Positions 16,696 through 25,725 are shown, counted from the stretch's first letter. The stretch is 64,000 nt of DNA from RYN-230 sp036509255 (GCA_036509255.1 DATCFY010000232.1:1-64000), one strand, 5' to 3'. Program-made: numbers and translations. The notes: generated from the letters alone by a model not told the origin.

Positions 16696-17517
16696 ATGCG
16701 CAGCATGTGGAAGGGGTCCATCTCGTTCGGCCTCGTGACGATCCCGGTGAAGCTCTACACCGCCACTGAGCAAAGGGATGTGACGTTCCGCCAGGTGCAC
16801 GCCGCGGACGGCGGCCGGATCCATTTCCGCCGGGTCTGCTCGCTGGACGGTGAGGAGGTCCCGTACGCGGACGTGGCCAAGGGATACGAGCTGCCGGACG
16901 ACGAGATGATCGTGCTCACCGACGGGGATCTCGCCGAGCTGCCGCTGCCCACGGCCCGCAGTATCGAGGTGCTGAACTTCACCCCGGCCGACCAGGTGGA
17001 CCCGATCCTGTGGAACCGCAGCTACTACGTGGAGCCCGAGGCGGCCGGGATCCGGGCCTACGTGCTGCTCCGGGACGCCCTGGAACGCTCCGGCAAGGTG
17101 GGCCTGACCAAGGTGGCGCTGCGCCAGCGCGAGTCCCTGGCCGTCCTGCGCAGCCACGACGGCGTGCTGGTGCTCGAGACGATGCTGTGGCCCGACGAGG
17201 TGCGCGCCGCGGACTTCCCGTTCCTGGACCAGGACATCGAGGTCCGCACCCAGGAACTGAAGATGGCCACGTCGCTGATCGACTCGATGACCGAGGACTT
17301 CCACCCCGACGAGTACCACGACGAGTACCGGGAGGCACTCGAGGAGCTGGTCGCGGCCAAGGTCGAGGGCCGCGAGGTAACCGCACCCGCCGAAGCCGAG
17401 GCCCCGGCCGAGCCGGCCAGCCTGCTCGACGCGCTCCAGGCCAGCCTGGACGCGGCCACCCGCGGCCGCCGGCCTGCTCCGGCCAAGCGCCGCGCCGGCC
17501 GCAAGGCCAGTGCCTGA
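16696..17517 (+). CDS. ku: Ku protein (non-homologous end joining)
   Basis: A 273-residue bacterial Ku homologue. It has the MWKGSISFGLVTIPVKLY start, the beta-barrel core, and RKRRAGRK-like basic residues at the C-terminus (PAKRRAGRKASA) that help DNA threading. Ku dimers bind double-strand ends and recruit LigD. No ligD or other NHEJ gene is in the window, so it acts with a ligase encoded elsewhere. It is divergent from the oxidoreductase with a 114-bp gap. Confidence 0.95.
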   Translation: MRSMWKGSISFGLVTIPVKLYTATEQRDVTFRQVHAADGGRIHFRRVCSLDGEEVPYADVAKGYELPDDEMIVLTDGDLAELPLPTARSIEVLNFTPADQVDPILWNRSYYVEPEAAGIRAYVLLRDALERSGKVGLTKVALRQRESLAVLRSHDGVLVLETMLWPDEVRAADFPFLDQDIEVRTQELKMATSLIDSMTEDFHPDEYHDEYREALEELVAAKVEGREVTAPAEAEAPAEPASLLDALQASLDAATRGRRPAPAKRRAGRKASA

Positions 17518-17592
17518 AACCCCAAATTCTCCGCAACGAGAACCATCCCAGTACCCTGACTGCGCCAGGAATCCACGATTGGGCGGAAGCTG

Positions 17593-18573
17593 ATGAGACA
17601 ACGCACGCTCGGCCAGGGCCTCTCCGTCACCGAACTCGGCCTCGGCTGCATGGGCATGAGCCAGTCCTACGGTGCCCCGGACGACGAGGAGTCGGTGGCC
17701 ACTATCCACCGGGCCCTCGACCTGGGCGTGACCTTCCTGGACACCGCGGATGCCTACGGCCCGTTCACCAACGAGCGCCTGGTCGGCCGGGCCCTCAAGG
17801 GCCGCCGGCACGAGGTCGTGCTGGCCACCAAGTTCGGCAACCAGCGGCTGCCGGACGGCAGCCGGACCGTGAACGGCCGGCCCGAGTACGTCCGCGAGGC
17901 GTGTGACGCGTCGCTGGACCGGCTCGGCACCGACCACATCGATCTGTACTACCAGCACCGGGTGGACCCCACCGTGCCGGTGGAGGACACCTGGGGCGCG
18001 ATGAGCGAGCTGGTCCAGGCGGGCAAGGTCCGCTACCTGGGCATCTCCGAGGCGGCGCCGGCCACCGTGCGCCGGGCCCACGCGGTGCACCCGATCGCGG
18101 CGGCCCAGTACGAGTACTCGCTGTTCAGCCGGGAACCCGAGGACGAGCTGCTGCCTGTGCTCCGCGAGCTGGGCATCGGCCTGGTGGCTTACAGCCCGCT
18201 CGGCCGCGGGCTGCTGACCGGGTCGCTGGACGCCTCGGGCGGGTTCGGCAAGACCGACTTCCGCAACGGCCACCCCCGTTTCGCGGGCGAGAACTACGAC
18301 CACAACCTGGCCGTCGCGGGCCGGGTAGCCGGGATCGCGCAGGGCAACGGCGTCACTCCCGCGCAGCTGGCCATTGCCTGGGTGCTGGCCCAGGGCAACG
18401 ACATCGTGACCATCCCGGGCACCAAGCGGCGCACCTACCTGGAGCAGAACGTGGCCGCCGCCGACATCGTGCTCACCCCGGAGGACCTGATCGGGCTGGG
18501 CAAGGCGGTGCCGCGGGATGCGGTCGCCGGGGAGCGTTACCCGGCCTCGTTCATGGCCCACGTCGGCCTTTGA
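17593..18573 (+). CDS. Aldo/keto reductase
   Basis: A 326-residue NADPH-dependent (beta/alpha)8-barrel reductase of the AKR13-like group. Catalytic residues are visible: Asp-Tyr in FLDTADAYGP, Lys in VVLATKFG, and His in DLYYQHRVDP. The cofactor end has IPGTKRRTYLEQN. It reduces carbonyls; the substrate is unknown. A 75-nt gap separates it from ku. Confidence 0.92.
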   Translation: MRQRTLGQGLSVTELGLGCMGMSQSYGAPDDEESVATIHRALDLGVTFLDTADAYGPFTNERLVGRALKGRRHEVVLATKFGNQRLPDGSRTVNGRPEYVREACDASLDRLGTDHIDLYYQHRVDPTVPVEDTWGAMSELVQAGKVRYLGISEAAPATVRRAHAVHPIAAAQYEYSLFSREPEDELLPVLRELGIGLVAYSPLGRGLLTGSLDASGGFGKTDFRNGHPRFAGENYDHNLAVAGRVAGIAQGNGVTPAQLAIAWVLAQGNDIVTIPGTKRRTYLEQNVAAADIVLTPEDLIGLGKAVPRDAVAGERYPASFMAHVGL

Positions 18574-18585
18574 CGGCCACCCCTT

Positions 18586-18660
18586 GATGGCCACTGCTCT
18601 GATGGCCAGCCCTGTGATGGCCAGCCCTGTGATGGCCAGCACTTTGATGGCCAGCACTGT
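18586..18660 (+). repeat. Five 15-bp tandem repeats upstream of nagA
   Basis: The unit gatggccagccctgt and variants start at 18586, 18601, 18616, 18631 and 18646, an exact 15-bp period. They fill most of the 111-bp gap between the aldo/keto reductase and nagA. They may be a regulatory array or a simple expansion. Confidence 0.8.
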
Positions 18661-18684
18661 TGCGACGGCCAGGGAACGGCGCCC

Positions 18685-19836
18685 GTGATCATTACCGCAC
18701 CGCGGGTGGTGACCGCGCTGCCCGGCGCCCCAGTGCTGGAGCCCGGATACGTCGTCACGTCCGGGGACCGGATCACGGACGCGGGGCAGGGCAAGCCGCC
18801 CGGGACCCCAGACGTCGAACTGGCCGCGGGCGTGCTCGTCCCGGGGCTGGTCGACCTTCAGGTCAACGGGTATTTCGGGGTCGAGATGCAGGCCGCGGAG
18901 CCGGCGGCATGGGCCACCGTGGCCGGGCGGCTGCCCCAGACGGGCTGCACGGCGTTCCTCCCCACGTTCATCACGGCTCCGATTAAGCGACTGGCCACAG
19001 CGCTGGGTTTCGTTGCGGAGTATCTGCCGGAGCGGAGGTGGCGAGGCGCGCGGGTGCTCGGCGTGCATCTGGAGGGACCGTTCATCTCGCCGGCCCGGCC
19101 CGGCGCGCACAACCCGGACTGGATCGTGCCACCCGCGCCCGCCGCGGTCGGGGAGCTGCTGGCGGCCGGGGCGGGCCTGGTCCGCCTGGTCACCCTGGCC
19201 CCCGAAGTGGACGGCGGGCTGGCCGCGGTCCGCCAGCTGGCCGGGGCGGGCGTGCTGGTCAGCGTGGGGCACAGCAACGCGGCTGCGGCGCAGGTCGCGG
19301 CGGCCGCCGGGGCCGGGGCGCGGATGGTCACGCACCTGTTCAACGCCCAGCCGTCGATCAAGTCCCGCGAGCCCGGCGTGGCCGGCCAGGCGCTGGCCGA
19401 CCCCCGGCTGACCAGCGGCCTGATCATGGACACCCATCACGTGTCGCCGGCGAACTGCACGCTGGCGTTCGCCGCGGCGCCCGGCCGGATCGCCCTGGTC
19501 ACCGACGCGGCGGCGTGCGCGGGCATGCCACCGGGGGAGTACCTGCTCGGCGGCGAGCCGATCACGCTGCCACCCGGTGACGGCGTGCCGCCGCGCCGGG
19601 CGGATGGCGGGCTGGCCGGGTCGGCGTTGCGGATCGACCGGGCGGTCGCGAACATGGTGGCGGCCGGGGCCAGCCTGGCCGGCGCGGTGGCGGCCGCGTC
19701 CCGGGTCCCCGCCGACCTGATCGGCCGGCCCGACCTGGGCCGCCTGGCCCCGGGGGCCGCGGCCGACCTGGTGTGGCTCGACGACGACTTGCGGGCCGCC
19801 GCGACCTGGATCGATGGTGAGAGGGTGTACCCGTGA
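18685..19836 (+). CDS. nagA: N-acetylglucosamine-6-phosphate deacetylase
   Basis: A 383-residue amidohydrolase that deacetylates GlcNAc-6-P to glucosamine-6-P. It has the E. coli-type QxN motif (DLQVNGYFGV), the metal Glu in GVHLEGPFISPARPGAHNPDW, the His ligands in SVGHSNAA and THLFNAQPS, and the catalytic Asp in ALVTDAAACAG. It starts with GTG and overlaps the next gene by 4 nt, giving translational coupling. It is the first gene of an amino-sugar operon. Confidence 0.92.
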   Translation: MIITAPRVVTALPGAPVLEPGYVVTSGDRITDAGQGKPPGTPDVELAAGVLVPGLVDLQVNGYFGVEMQAAEPAAWATVAGRLPQTGCTAFLPTFITAPIKRLATALGFVAEYLPERRWRGARVLGVHLEGPFISPARPGAHNPDWIVPPAPAAVGELLAAGAGLVRLVTLAPEVDGGLAAVRQLAGAGVLVSVGHSNAAAAQVAAAAGAGARMVTHLFNAQPSIKSREPGVAGQALADPRLTSGLIMDTHHVSPANCTLAFAAAPGRIALVTDAAACAGMPPGEYLLGGEPITLPPGDGVPPRRADGGLAGSALRIDRAVANMVAAGASLAGAVAAASRVPADLIGRPDLGRLAPGAAADLVWLDDDLRAAATWIDGERVYP

Positions 19837-20873
19837 GCGTTCCAGTCACCGCGATGCGGACCGAGATAGCCCAGCAGCCCGCCGCGCTGCGGGCCACGCT
19901 GGAGGCGCTGATGCCGCGGGGCGGCGAGGCGGCCGCGCTGGCCAGGGACTGCCGCCAGGTGCTGTTCATCGCCCGGGGCACCTCCGACAACGCGGCGGTG
20001 TACGGGACGTACCTGCTGCAGGCGCACGCCGGGATGCTGGCCACGCTGGCCTCCCCGTCGATCGCCACCGAGTACCACAGCCGGATGGACCTGTCCGGCG
20101 TGCTGGCGGTGGCGCTGTCCCAGTCCGGGGCCACCGAGGAGATCGTCGAGACGCTGGCCTGGGCCCGCGACTGCGGCGCGCGGACGCTGGCCATCACCAA
20201 CGGCGGCGGCTCACCGCTGACCCAGGTGGCCGACCTGGCCTTCGTGACCGCCGCGGGCGCGGAGCTGGCCGTCCCGGCCACCAAGACGTTCACCACCCAG
20301 CTGGCCGCGCTGGCCGTACTGGCCATCGCGCTGGGCGCCGACCTGGACCCGGGCCTGCTGCGCTCCGTCCCGGACGAGATCGAGCGGATGCTGGCCGCCC
20401 CGGACGAGGTGGAGCCGATGGTCGCCGAGCTGACCGGCGCGGGAGGCGTCGTCGTGTCCGGCCGCGGGCACGCGTACGCGGCCGCGCTGGAGCTCGCGCT
20501 CAAACTCAAGGAGGCGTGCTACCTGCACGCCATGGGGCTGTCCTGGGCAGACCTGCTGCACGGGCCCATCGCGGTGGTCGACGCGAGCACGCCAGCCATC
20601 ATCGTGGCCGCCGACTCCGGGCCCGCCCTGCCGGGCAGCATCGAGCTGGCCCGGCGCGTGGTCGCGGCCGGGGCGCGGGCCTACGCGATCGGCGGCGGCC
20701 CGGGCCTGGCCGAGGCGAGCAGCCTCGCGGTGCCCGGTCCCCGGCTGCCCGAATGGCTCGCCCCGCTCGGGCTGATCGTGCCGGGGCAGTTGCTGACCGA
20801 GGCCCTGTCCCGGCGGCTCGGCATCGACCCGGACAGCCCCCGGGGGCTGAGCAAGGTGACGCAGACCGCGTGA
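19833..20873 (+). CDS. SIS-domain glucosamine-6-phosphate deaminase (NagB-II-like)
   Basis: A 346-residue protein with two SIS domains, as in the isomerase half of GlmS and in NagB-II/AgaS deaminases, but without a glutaminase domain. Sugar-phosphate motifs are RGTSDNAA, LSQSGATEE and LLHGPIAVVD. Next to nagA the likely reaction is glucosamine-6-P to fructose-6-P plus ammonia. No classical NagB gene is present. Its TGA overlaps the start of the HAD gene. Confidence 0.88.
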   Translation: MSVPVTAMRTEIAQQPAALRATLEALMPRGGEAAALARDCRQVLFIARGTSDNAAVYGTYLLQAHAGMLATLASPSIATEYHSRMDLSGVLAVALSQSGATEEIVETLAWARDCGARTLAITNGGGSPLTQVADLAFVTAAGAELAVPATKTFTTQLAALAVLAIALGADLDPGLLRSVPDEIERMLAAPDEVEPMVAELTGAGGVVVSGRGHAYAAALELALKLKEACYLHAMGLSWADLLHGPIAVVDASTPAIIVAADSGPALPGSIELARRVVAAGARAYAIGGGPGLAEASSLAVPGPRLPEWLAPLGLIVPGQLLTEALSRRLGIDPDSPRGLSKVTQTA

Positions 20874-21553
20874 TGATGCAATCGCCCGACCAGACGAAGA
20901 CCGCGGACCTGGGTCCTTTCCAGGCCGCCGTGTTCGACCTCGACGGCACGCTGGTGGACAGTGAGACACGTAGCCACGAGAGCTGGCGGCACGTGTTCCG
21001 CTCGCGCGGCATCGTCCCGGACGACTCGCTGATCCGGGCGTTCGTCGGGCGGCGCGGCGTCGACGTCCATGGCCTGCTGCAGGAGCGGGTGCCCGGGCAC
21101 GACCCGGCTGAGCTGATGGCCGCGTCCAGCGCGCACTTCCACGCCCCGCACCAGCCGCCGCTGGGGCCGCTGGACGGCGCGGTCGAGCTGGTCCAGCGGA
21201 TCGGCGCGGCCGGGGTCCCGCTGGCCCTGGTCACCTCGGCCGGGCGCGGCTACGCCGAGCAGATCCTGGACGAGCTGGGGATCCGCCCGCTGTTCTCGGT
21301 GGTGGTGACGGCCGGGGACGTGACCGTGGGCAAGCCGGACCCGCAGGGGTACCGGGCCGCGGCCCGCGCCCTGGACGTGCCGCCCGCGGCCTGCGTGGTG
21401 TTCGAGGACGCCCCGGCGGGCGTCGCGGCCGCCAAGGCGGCCGGGATGTACTGCGTGGCGGTGGCGACCACCCACCCGCCGGAGGACCTGGCCGCCGCCG
21501 ACCAGGTCGTTCCCGGCCTGACCAAGGTCGCCTGGCCGCTGACCGTGGACTGA
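20873..21553 (+). CDS. HAD-superfamily phosphatase (beta-PGM-like)
   Basis: A 226-residue HAD hydrolase with motifs FDLDGTLVDSE, LVTSAG, GKPDPQGY and FEDAPAG, plus an alpha-helical cap of the phosphoglucomutase/sugar-phosphatase type. The ATG at 20873 overlaps the upstream TGA. In this operon it may remove phosphate from an amino-sugar or hexose phosphate; that is inferred from position only. Confidence 0.88.
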   Translation: MMQSPDQTKTADLGPFQAAVFDLDGTLVDSETRSHESWRHVFRSRGIVPDDSLIRAFVGRRGVDVHGLLQERVPGHDPAELMAASSAHFHAPHQPPLGPLDGAVELVQRIGAAGVPLALVTSAGRGYAEQILDELGIRPLFSVVVTAGDVTVGKPDPQGYRAAARALDVPPAACVVFEDAPAGVAAAKAAGMYCVAVATTHPPEDLAAADQVVPGLTKVAWPLTVD

Positions 21554-21560
21554 CCGGCGC

Positions 21561-22766
21561 ATGGAGCAGGAGGGTCAGGACGCTTCGCAGCTGGCCAGCG
21601 AGGCGCTGGAATGGCTGCTGGGCAGGGCGCAGGAACGCGGGACAGCCCTGGCGTGGACGGGCAGGCCCGATGACGACGAGCTGGACCCGACGTTGTAGCG
21701 GCACCTCGGGAATCGTGCTGGCGCTCCTGGAGGGATACCGGCACTTCGGCGACGACAAGTACGCCGGGGCGCCCAGACCATCGCCGATGCCGTCCGCCAG
21801 GACTGGGAGCTGTCCTCGCTGTACTTCGGGCTGGCGGGCATGGCGTTCGTACTGCGCGCGGTCTGCGACGTGCTCGGAGAGGATCGCGCGGGCCAGGCGG
21901 CGGCCCGCGCGCTGGACCTCGTCCGCTCGCGGTTCGACGGGGAACGGTGGCCCGATCAGTTCGAGCTGCTCGGCGGGAACGCCGGCATCGCGCTGGGTGC
22001 CGCGCGGGCAGGCGACCTCGACCTGGCCGTCCTGGCGTTGACGCCGTACCTGGCCACCGCCGAGGCTACCGCCGGCGGCGTGCACTGGGAGGTCCGCGCC
22101 GGAACCCCGGCCCGGTTCCATCACCTGTCGCACGGCACGCTCGGCATCGTCTACGCCCTGGCTGCCATCGGGCATGCCGCAGGCCGCCGGGACCTGACGG
22201 ACCTGGCCCTGGCCGGAGCGGCCGACGTCGTGTCCCGCGACGAGGCCGGGCCGGACGGCTTCCTGGTGCCGCATTCGGACCCGCAGCACAAGCGGCTGCG
22301 GCCGGGATTCTGGGACAACAACGGCCGCTGCTGCGGCACGGCCGGGGTGCTCGCCCTGGCCTGCGACCGGCACGCCGAGGAGGGGGACGGTCTCTCGTTC
22401 GCCGGCGTCCTGGCCAGCGACCTAGCCGCGCGGGCCACCGTGGACAACGACGGCGCACGCTGGAGTAACTACGAGCACCGGGCCAGTCCGCGCACCCTGG
22501 CGCCGCGGACCGGATGGGCGATGGGAAACGCCGGCATCATCCGCGAACTACTGCGCTACGCACGCCTCTGCGACCAGCGGGACCCGTCCTACGCCGTGGC
22601 GTGGCCCGACCACCCACCCGCCGCGCGCAGCGTTAACGTGGTGCATTTTGCCCCGCCGGCGGGGCAAAATGCACCACGATCGTGGGGGATCGCGGCTACT
22701 GCTGGCGGTAGACCTTGTGCTGGGCGGCCTGGGCCCGGGGGCGCAGGACGAGGAGGTCCACGTTGA
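21561..22766 (+). pseudogene. LanC-like cyclase homologue, frameshifted
   Basis: Reading starts at 21561, 7 nt after the HAD gene, and gives 45 residues before a TAG at 21696-21698. Homology continues as GTSGIVLALLEGYRHFGDDKYA in another frame from about 21700, then returns to the first frame near 21768 (AQTIADAVRQDWELSSLYFGLAGMAF) and runs on. The two shifts cancel. Of the LanC zinc ligands, Cys in NGRCCGTAGV is kept, but the CHG motif is replaced by GWAMGNAG. The gene is a decayed, or sequencing-damaged, lanthionine-cyclase-fold protein. The natural C-terminus is probably near 22630, before the palindrome. Confidence 0.75.
22638..22677. terminator. 40-bp perfect palindrome between convergent genes
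   Basis: Two 20-base arms, 22638-22657 and 22658-22677, are perfectly complementary with no spacer. Each contains tgcattttgcc. It sits between the LanC-like gene (+) and the SDR (-) and could terminate transcription in both directions, although it lies inside the still-open frame of the former. Confidence 0.6.
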
Positions 22767-23448
22767 CGTGGGAGGGGCGGGTGACCGCCCAGGCGACCGT
22801 GTCCGCGACGTCGTCGGCCGTCAGCGGCTCGGCCACGCCGGCGTAGACCGCGGCGGCCTTCTCCGCATCCCCCCGGTAGCGGTTGACCGCGAACTCGTCG
22901 GTGCGGACCATGCCCGGCGCGATCTCGATGACCCGGACGGGCTGGTCGTACAGCTCCAGCCGGAGGGTGCCGGCGATCGCGTGCTCGGCGTGCTTGGCCG
23001 CGGCATACCCGCCACCGCCCTCATAGGCCACGAAGGCGGCCGTGGAGGACATCACCACGATGGTGCCGTCACCGCTGGCGATGAGCTTGGGCAGCAGGGC
23101 CTGGGTGACGTGCAGGGTACCGAGCACGTTGACGTCGAACATGGCCTGCCAGTCGGCCGGGTTGCCCTCGGCCACGGTCTCGCCGCCAAACGCGCCGCCC
23201 GCGTTGTTGACCAGCACGTCGCAGCGGTCCAGTCTCGCCGCGAACGCGTCCACCGCGGCGCGGTCGGTCACGTCCAGGATCGCGGTGTCCGCCTGGCCGC
23301 CGTCCCCGCGGATCTGGCTGGCGAGCGCGTCGATCCGGTCGGCCCGCCGCGCGGCCAGAATCACCCGGTAACCGGCGACGGCCAGCTTGATCGCGGTCGC
23401 CGCCCCGATCCCGCTGCTCGCCCCGGTAACGACCGCAACTGGTGGCAT
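22696..23448 (-). CDS. Short-chain dehydrogenase/reductase
   Basis: A 250-residue classical SDR: cofactor motif VTGASSGIGAA, NNAG, catalytic Ser in VMSSTAAF, and YxxxK in GYAAAKHAEHA. Arg residues after the second strand (AARRADR) suggest NADP(H). The substrate is unknown. It converges on the LanC-like gene and is divergent from the ArsR-type regulator. Confidence 0.93.
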   Translation of the reverse strand: MPPVAVVTGASSGIGAATAIKLAVAGYRVILAARRADRIDALASQIRGDGGQADTAILDVTDRAAVDAFAARLDRCDVLVNNAGGAFGGETVAEGNPADWQAMFDVNVLGTLHVTQALLPKLIASGDGTIVVMSSTAAFVAYEGGGGYAAAKHAEHAIAGTLRLELYDQPVRVIEIAPGMVRTDEFAVNRYRGDAEKAAAVYAGVAEPLTADDVADTVAWAVTRPSHVNVDLLVLRPRAQAAQHKVYRQQ

Positions 23449-23539
23449 GGGCCTGCCTTTCGAGCTCGTCGGCCTTTCGGCCTCCTCTGGCCATGGGCTG
23501 ATTCTGCCAGGACCCGAGCCGCCGGGGGCAGTGGGCTAT

Positions 23540-23555
23540 GCAAAGAACTCTTTGC
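23540..23555 (+). promoter_or_regulatory. Inverted-repeat operator before ArsR-type gene
   Basis: GCAAAGA-AC-TCTTTGC is a perfect 7-bp inverted repeat. A TATCTT box at 23561-23566 lies 7 nt before the ATG at 23574, so the repeat covers the -35 position of a leaderless promoter. It is probably the binding site of the regulator it precedes. Confidence 0.6.
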
Positions 23556-23573
23556 AAAGCTATCTTGGCATGT

Positions 23574-24224
23574 ATGGCTGATGACTCCACCGCCGCGGAC
23601 CGGCCCGCTGGTCGCTCGGTCCAGCGGCTCCGGGACCCCCGGGCGCTCCGGGCCCTGGCCCACCCGACCCGGCTGTCGCTGGTCGGGCTGCTGCGGGTCG
23701 AGGGCCCACTGACCGCGACGCGGGCCGCCGACCTGCTCGGCGAGAGTTCGGCCAGCATGTCCTTCCACCTGCGCCAGCTGGCCAAGTACGGGCTGGTCGA
23801 GGAGGCCGGCGGAGGCAAGGGCCGGGAGCGCCCATGGCGGGCCACGGCCATGTTCACCAACATGCCCGACGTCGCGGAGAACCCGGATCTCGCGGTGGCC
23901 GCGGACCTGCTCAGCTCGGTGATCGCCGAACGCTACTTCGAGGACGTGATGCGCTGGCTGGAGACCCGGCAGGCCGAGCCGGAAGAGTGGCAGCGGGCGG
24001 CCCAGTTCGGCGACACGTACCTGTACGTCACCCCGGAGGAGCTGGCCGCGCTGGGCGAGCAGACGCAGCAGATGGTGGACCGCTACCTCGACCGGCAGAC
24101 CCATCCGGAACTCCGGCCGCCCGGCGCCCGCCTGGTCGCGTACCTGCACCTGGCCTTCCCGCTGCTCCGCCCGTTCGGCCGGCGGCCGCCGGAGGCGGCT
24201 GGCCAGCCCGGGGCTGAGGAATGA
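23574..24224 (+). CDS. ArsR-type winged-helix regulator
   Basis: A 216-residue helix-turn-helix protein. The DNA-binding domain occupies residues 15-90 (LAHPTRLSLVGLLRVEGPLTATRAADLLG, then SFHLRQLAKYGLVEE). The C-terminal region is a helical domain common in actinobacterial regulators paired with MFS transporters. It overlaps the following MFS remnant by ATGA. Confidence 0.87.
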   Translation: MADDSTAADRPAGRSVQRLRDPRALRALAHPTRLSLVGLLRVEGPLTATRAADLLGESSASMSFHLRQLAKYGLVEEAGGGKGRERPWRATAMFTNMPDVAENPDLAVAADLLSSVIAERYFEDVMRWLETRQAEPEEWQRAAQFGDTYLYVTPEELAALGEQTQQMVDRYLDRQTHPELRPPGARLVAYLHLAFPLLRPFGRRPPEAAGQPGAEE

Positions 24225-24427
24225 GCCTCGCCGCCGCCCCGGGGCGGCGCACGTCCAGGATCCCTCTGCTGCTGCGGGAGACCGCGTTCCGGCGGTACTG
24301 GGGCGCCCAGACTGTTTCCCTGCCCTCGCCGATGCCCCGCTTCCGGCTGGCCGTGAGCATCTCAGACTGTGGTGACCTCGATAAAGCCCCGCGGGTGACC
24401 CCCACGGCGCCCCGGCCGGACGGTTAG
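24221..24427 (+). pseudogene. MFS transporter remnant (5' end only)
   Basis: The first 32 residues (RIPLLLRETAFRRYWGAQTVSL) match the N-terminus of MFS efflux transporters that usually follow this type of regulator. The frame then continues as unrelated sequence and stops at 24425-24427. About 370 residues of transporter are missing, consistent with a deletion that joined the 5' end to the DinB gene region. Confidence 0.65.
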
Positions 24428-24939
24428 CCCATGGACTTGGCGCCGTCCAGGGACTCCCGGATGATGTCCGCATGCCCGGAGTGCTGGGCGGTCTCCGCGA
24501 TCACGTGCAGCAGCACGCGCCGGGCGGACCAGCGGGCGCCCTTCTCGAACCACGGAGCCTCGGGCAGTGGGTGCGAGGCATCCAGGTCGGGCAGCGCCCG
24601 GACCAGCTCATCGGTCTGCGCCGCCACCCGGTCGTACTCCTCCAGCAGCCCGGCCAGCGTTTCGCCCTCGAGCATGCGGAAGCCATCCAGGTAGCCCGCC
24701 AGGTCCGACTCGTCCCACGCCATCGCGGCCGGGCCGGTCTGGATGAACACGATCCACTGCCGTTCGGTGGCGGTGACGTGCTTGATCACCCCGCCCAGGC
24801 AGAGCTCGCTGGCGGTGGTGCGCTGCGCGGCCTGCTCGTCGGTCAGCCCGCGCACGGTGAAGCGCAGGAAGTACCGCTGCTTACCCAGGGCACTCAGCAG
24901 GTCAGCCCGCTCGCCCGTGGCGACATCGGCCGTGGTCAT
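24424..24939 (-). CDS. DinB/DUF664-family protein
   Basis: A 171-residue four-helix-bundle protein of the DinB/DUF664 superfamily. Putative metal-binding His residues are in GGVIKHVTATERQW and ETAQHSGHADIIRE. Related enzymes include mycothiol-dependent transferases, which fits an actinomycete; the substrate is unknown. The start ATG at 24939 has an AAGG element upstream. Its 3' end overlaps the MFS remnant. Confidence 0.88.
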   Translation of the reverse strand: MTTADVATGERADLLSALGKQRYFLRFTVRGLTDEQAAQRTTASELCLGGVIKHVTATERQWIVFIQTGPAAMAWDESDLAGYLDGFRMLEGETLAGLLEEYDRVAAQTDELVRALPDLDASHPLPEAPWFEKGARWSARRVLLHVIAETAQHSGHADIIRESLDGAKSMG

Positions 24940-25170
24940 GATGCGGTCCGCCTTCCCTCGACGCGCGTATGACAGCACGCTACGGCGAGGTACCGACAGT
25001 TTCGGAACCGCCGCCGGACACAGGCACGTAACCGAAATTAACGTCGGCGCACCACATTCATAGGGTCCGCAGAAGCTTTGCCAAACGATGGCAGAACCCC
25101 GCCGGGCAACCTATGAACATCAGAAGCCGGCTGGGGCCGCCGCCGGCGAGGAGCCAAGAGGAGAGACGCC

Positions 25171-25548
25171 GTGACCGGCATCGTGATCGCCAACTTCCCC
25201 ATCATCGCACTGATCGTGGCCGCCATGATCGCAGTCCCGCTGTGGATCACGTTCAGGCACCCGCACGGCCAGCCGGACTATTCCGAGGCGCGTGCGTACT
25301 TCCGGGCCAAGACGGCCGCCGAGGCTCACACCAGCGATTTCGTGCCGACGACCAAGGTCGCCGCGTTCGACGGCCTCACCGTCGCCCGCCAGCACCTGGC
25401 GCCGCGCATCACGGTTCCGGGCCGCCGCCACGCGACCGCCGGGCCGTCCGTCCGCACCCACGCCCAGGGCACCCGCACTCAGGGCACTCGCACCCAGGGC
25501 ACCCAGCCCCGGGTCACCCAGCCGGCCGGGTCCACCGACGCCCGGTAA
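25171..25548 (+). CDS. Single-pass membrane protein of unknown function
   Basis: A 125-residue protein with one N-terminal membrane helix (IVIANFPIIALIVAAMIAVPLWI) and a cytoplasmic hydrophilic part. The C-terminus carries a GTRTQ repeat. A GAGGAGAG ribosome-binding site precedes the GTG. A strong hairpin follows. I do not recognise a family. Confidence 0.6.
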   Translation: MTGIVIANFPIIALIVAAMIAVPLWITFRHPHGQPDYSEARAYFRAKTAAEAHTSDFVPTTKVAAFDGLTVARQHLAPRITVPGRRHATAGPSVRTHAQGTRTQGTRTQGTQPRVTQPAGSTDAR

Positions 25549-25588
25549 CCCACGGTGCGGGGGGATCACGATCTAGCGCAGCACGACG

Positions 25589-25626
25589 GCGACACGGCGG
25601 GAGACGGTGAGCTCCCGCCGTGTCGC
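25589..25626 (+). terminator. Terminator-like hairpin
   Basis: A perfect 14-bp stem, gcgacacggcggga / tcccgccgtgtcgc, with a 10-nt loop, 41 bp after the membrane-protein gene. There is no U tract, as is common in high-GC organisms. Confidence 0.65.
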
Positions 25627-25725
25627 ACGTCTGAGGGCGGCAGGTATCACATCAAGCCCCTACGGACCGACCAAAACTAACGTTTAGGACAAAAGCAGCA
25701 TCCGGGCGGGTAGTGTCACACGGCG

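Noticed and set aside
17531..17544. Motif ccgcaacgagaacc also near 55068
   Set aside because: Two similar 14-mers in 64 kb, without symmetrical structure or consistent position, are not enough to call a site.
14863..19440. A 1525-codon open frame on the minus strand
   Set aside because: Only the part from 16581 down to 14863 shows protein-family motifs. The rest is antisense to ku, the aldo/keto reductase and nagA and is open because of GC-rich codon use.
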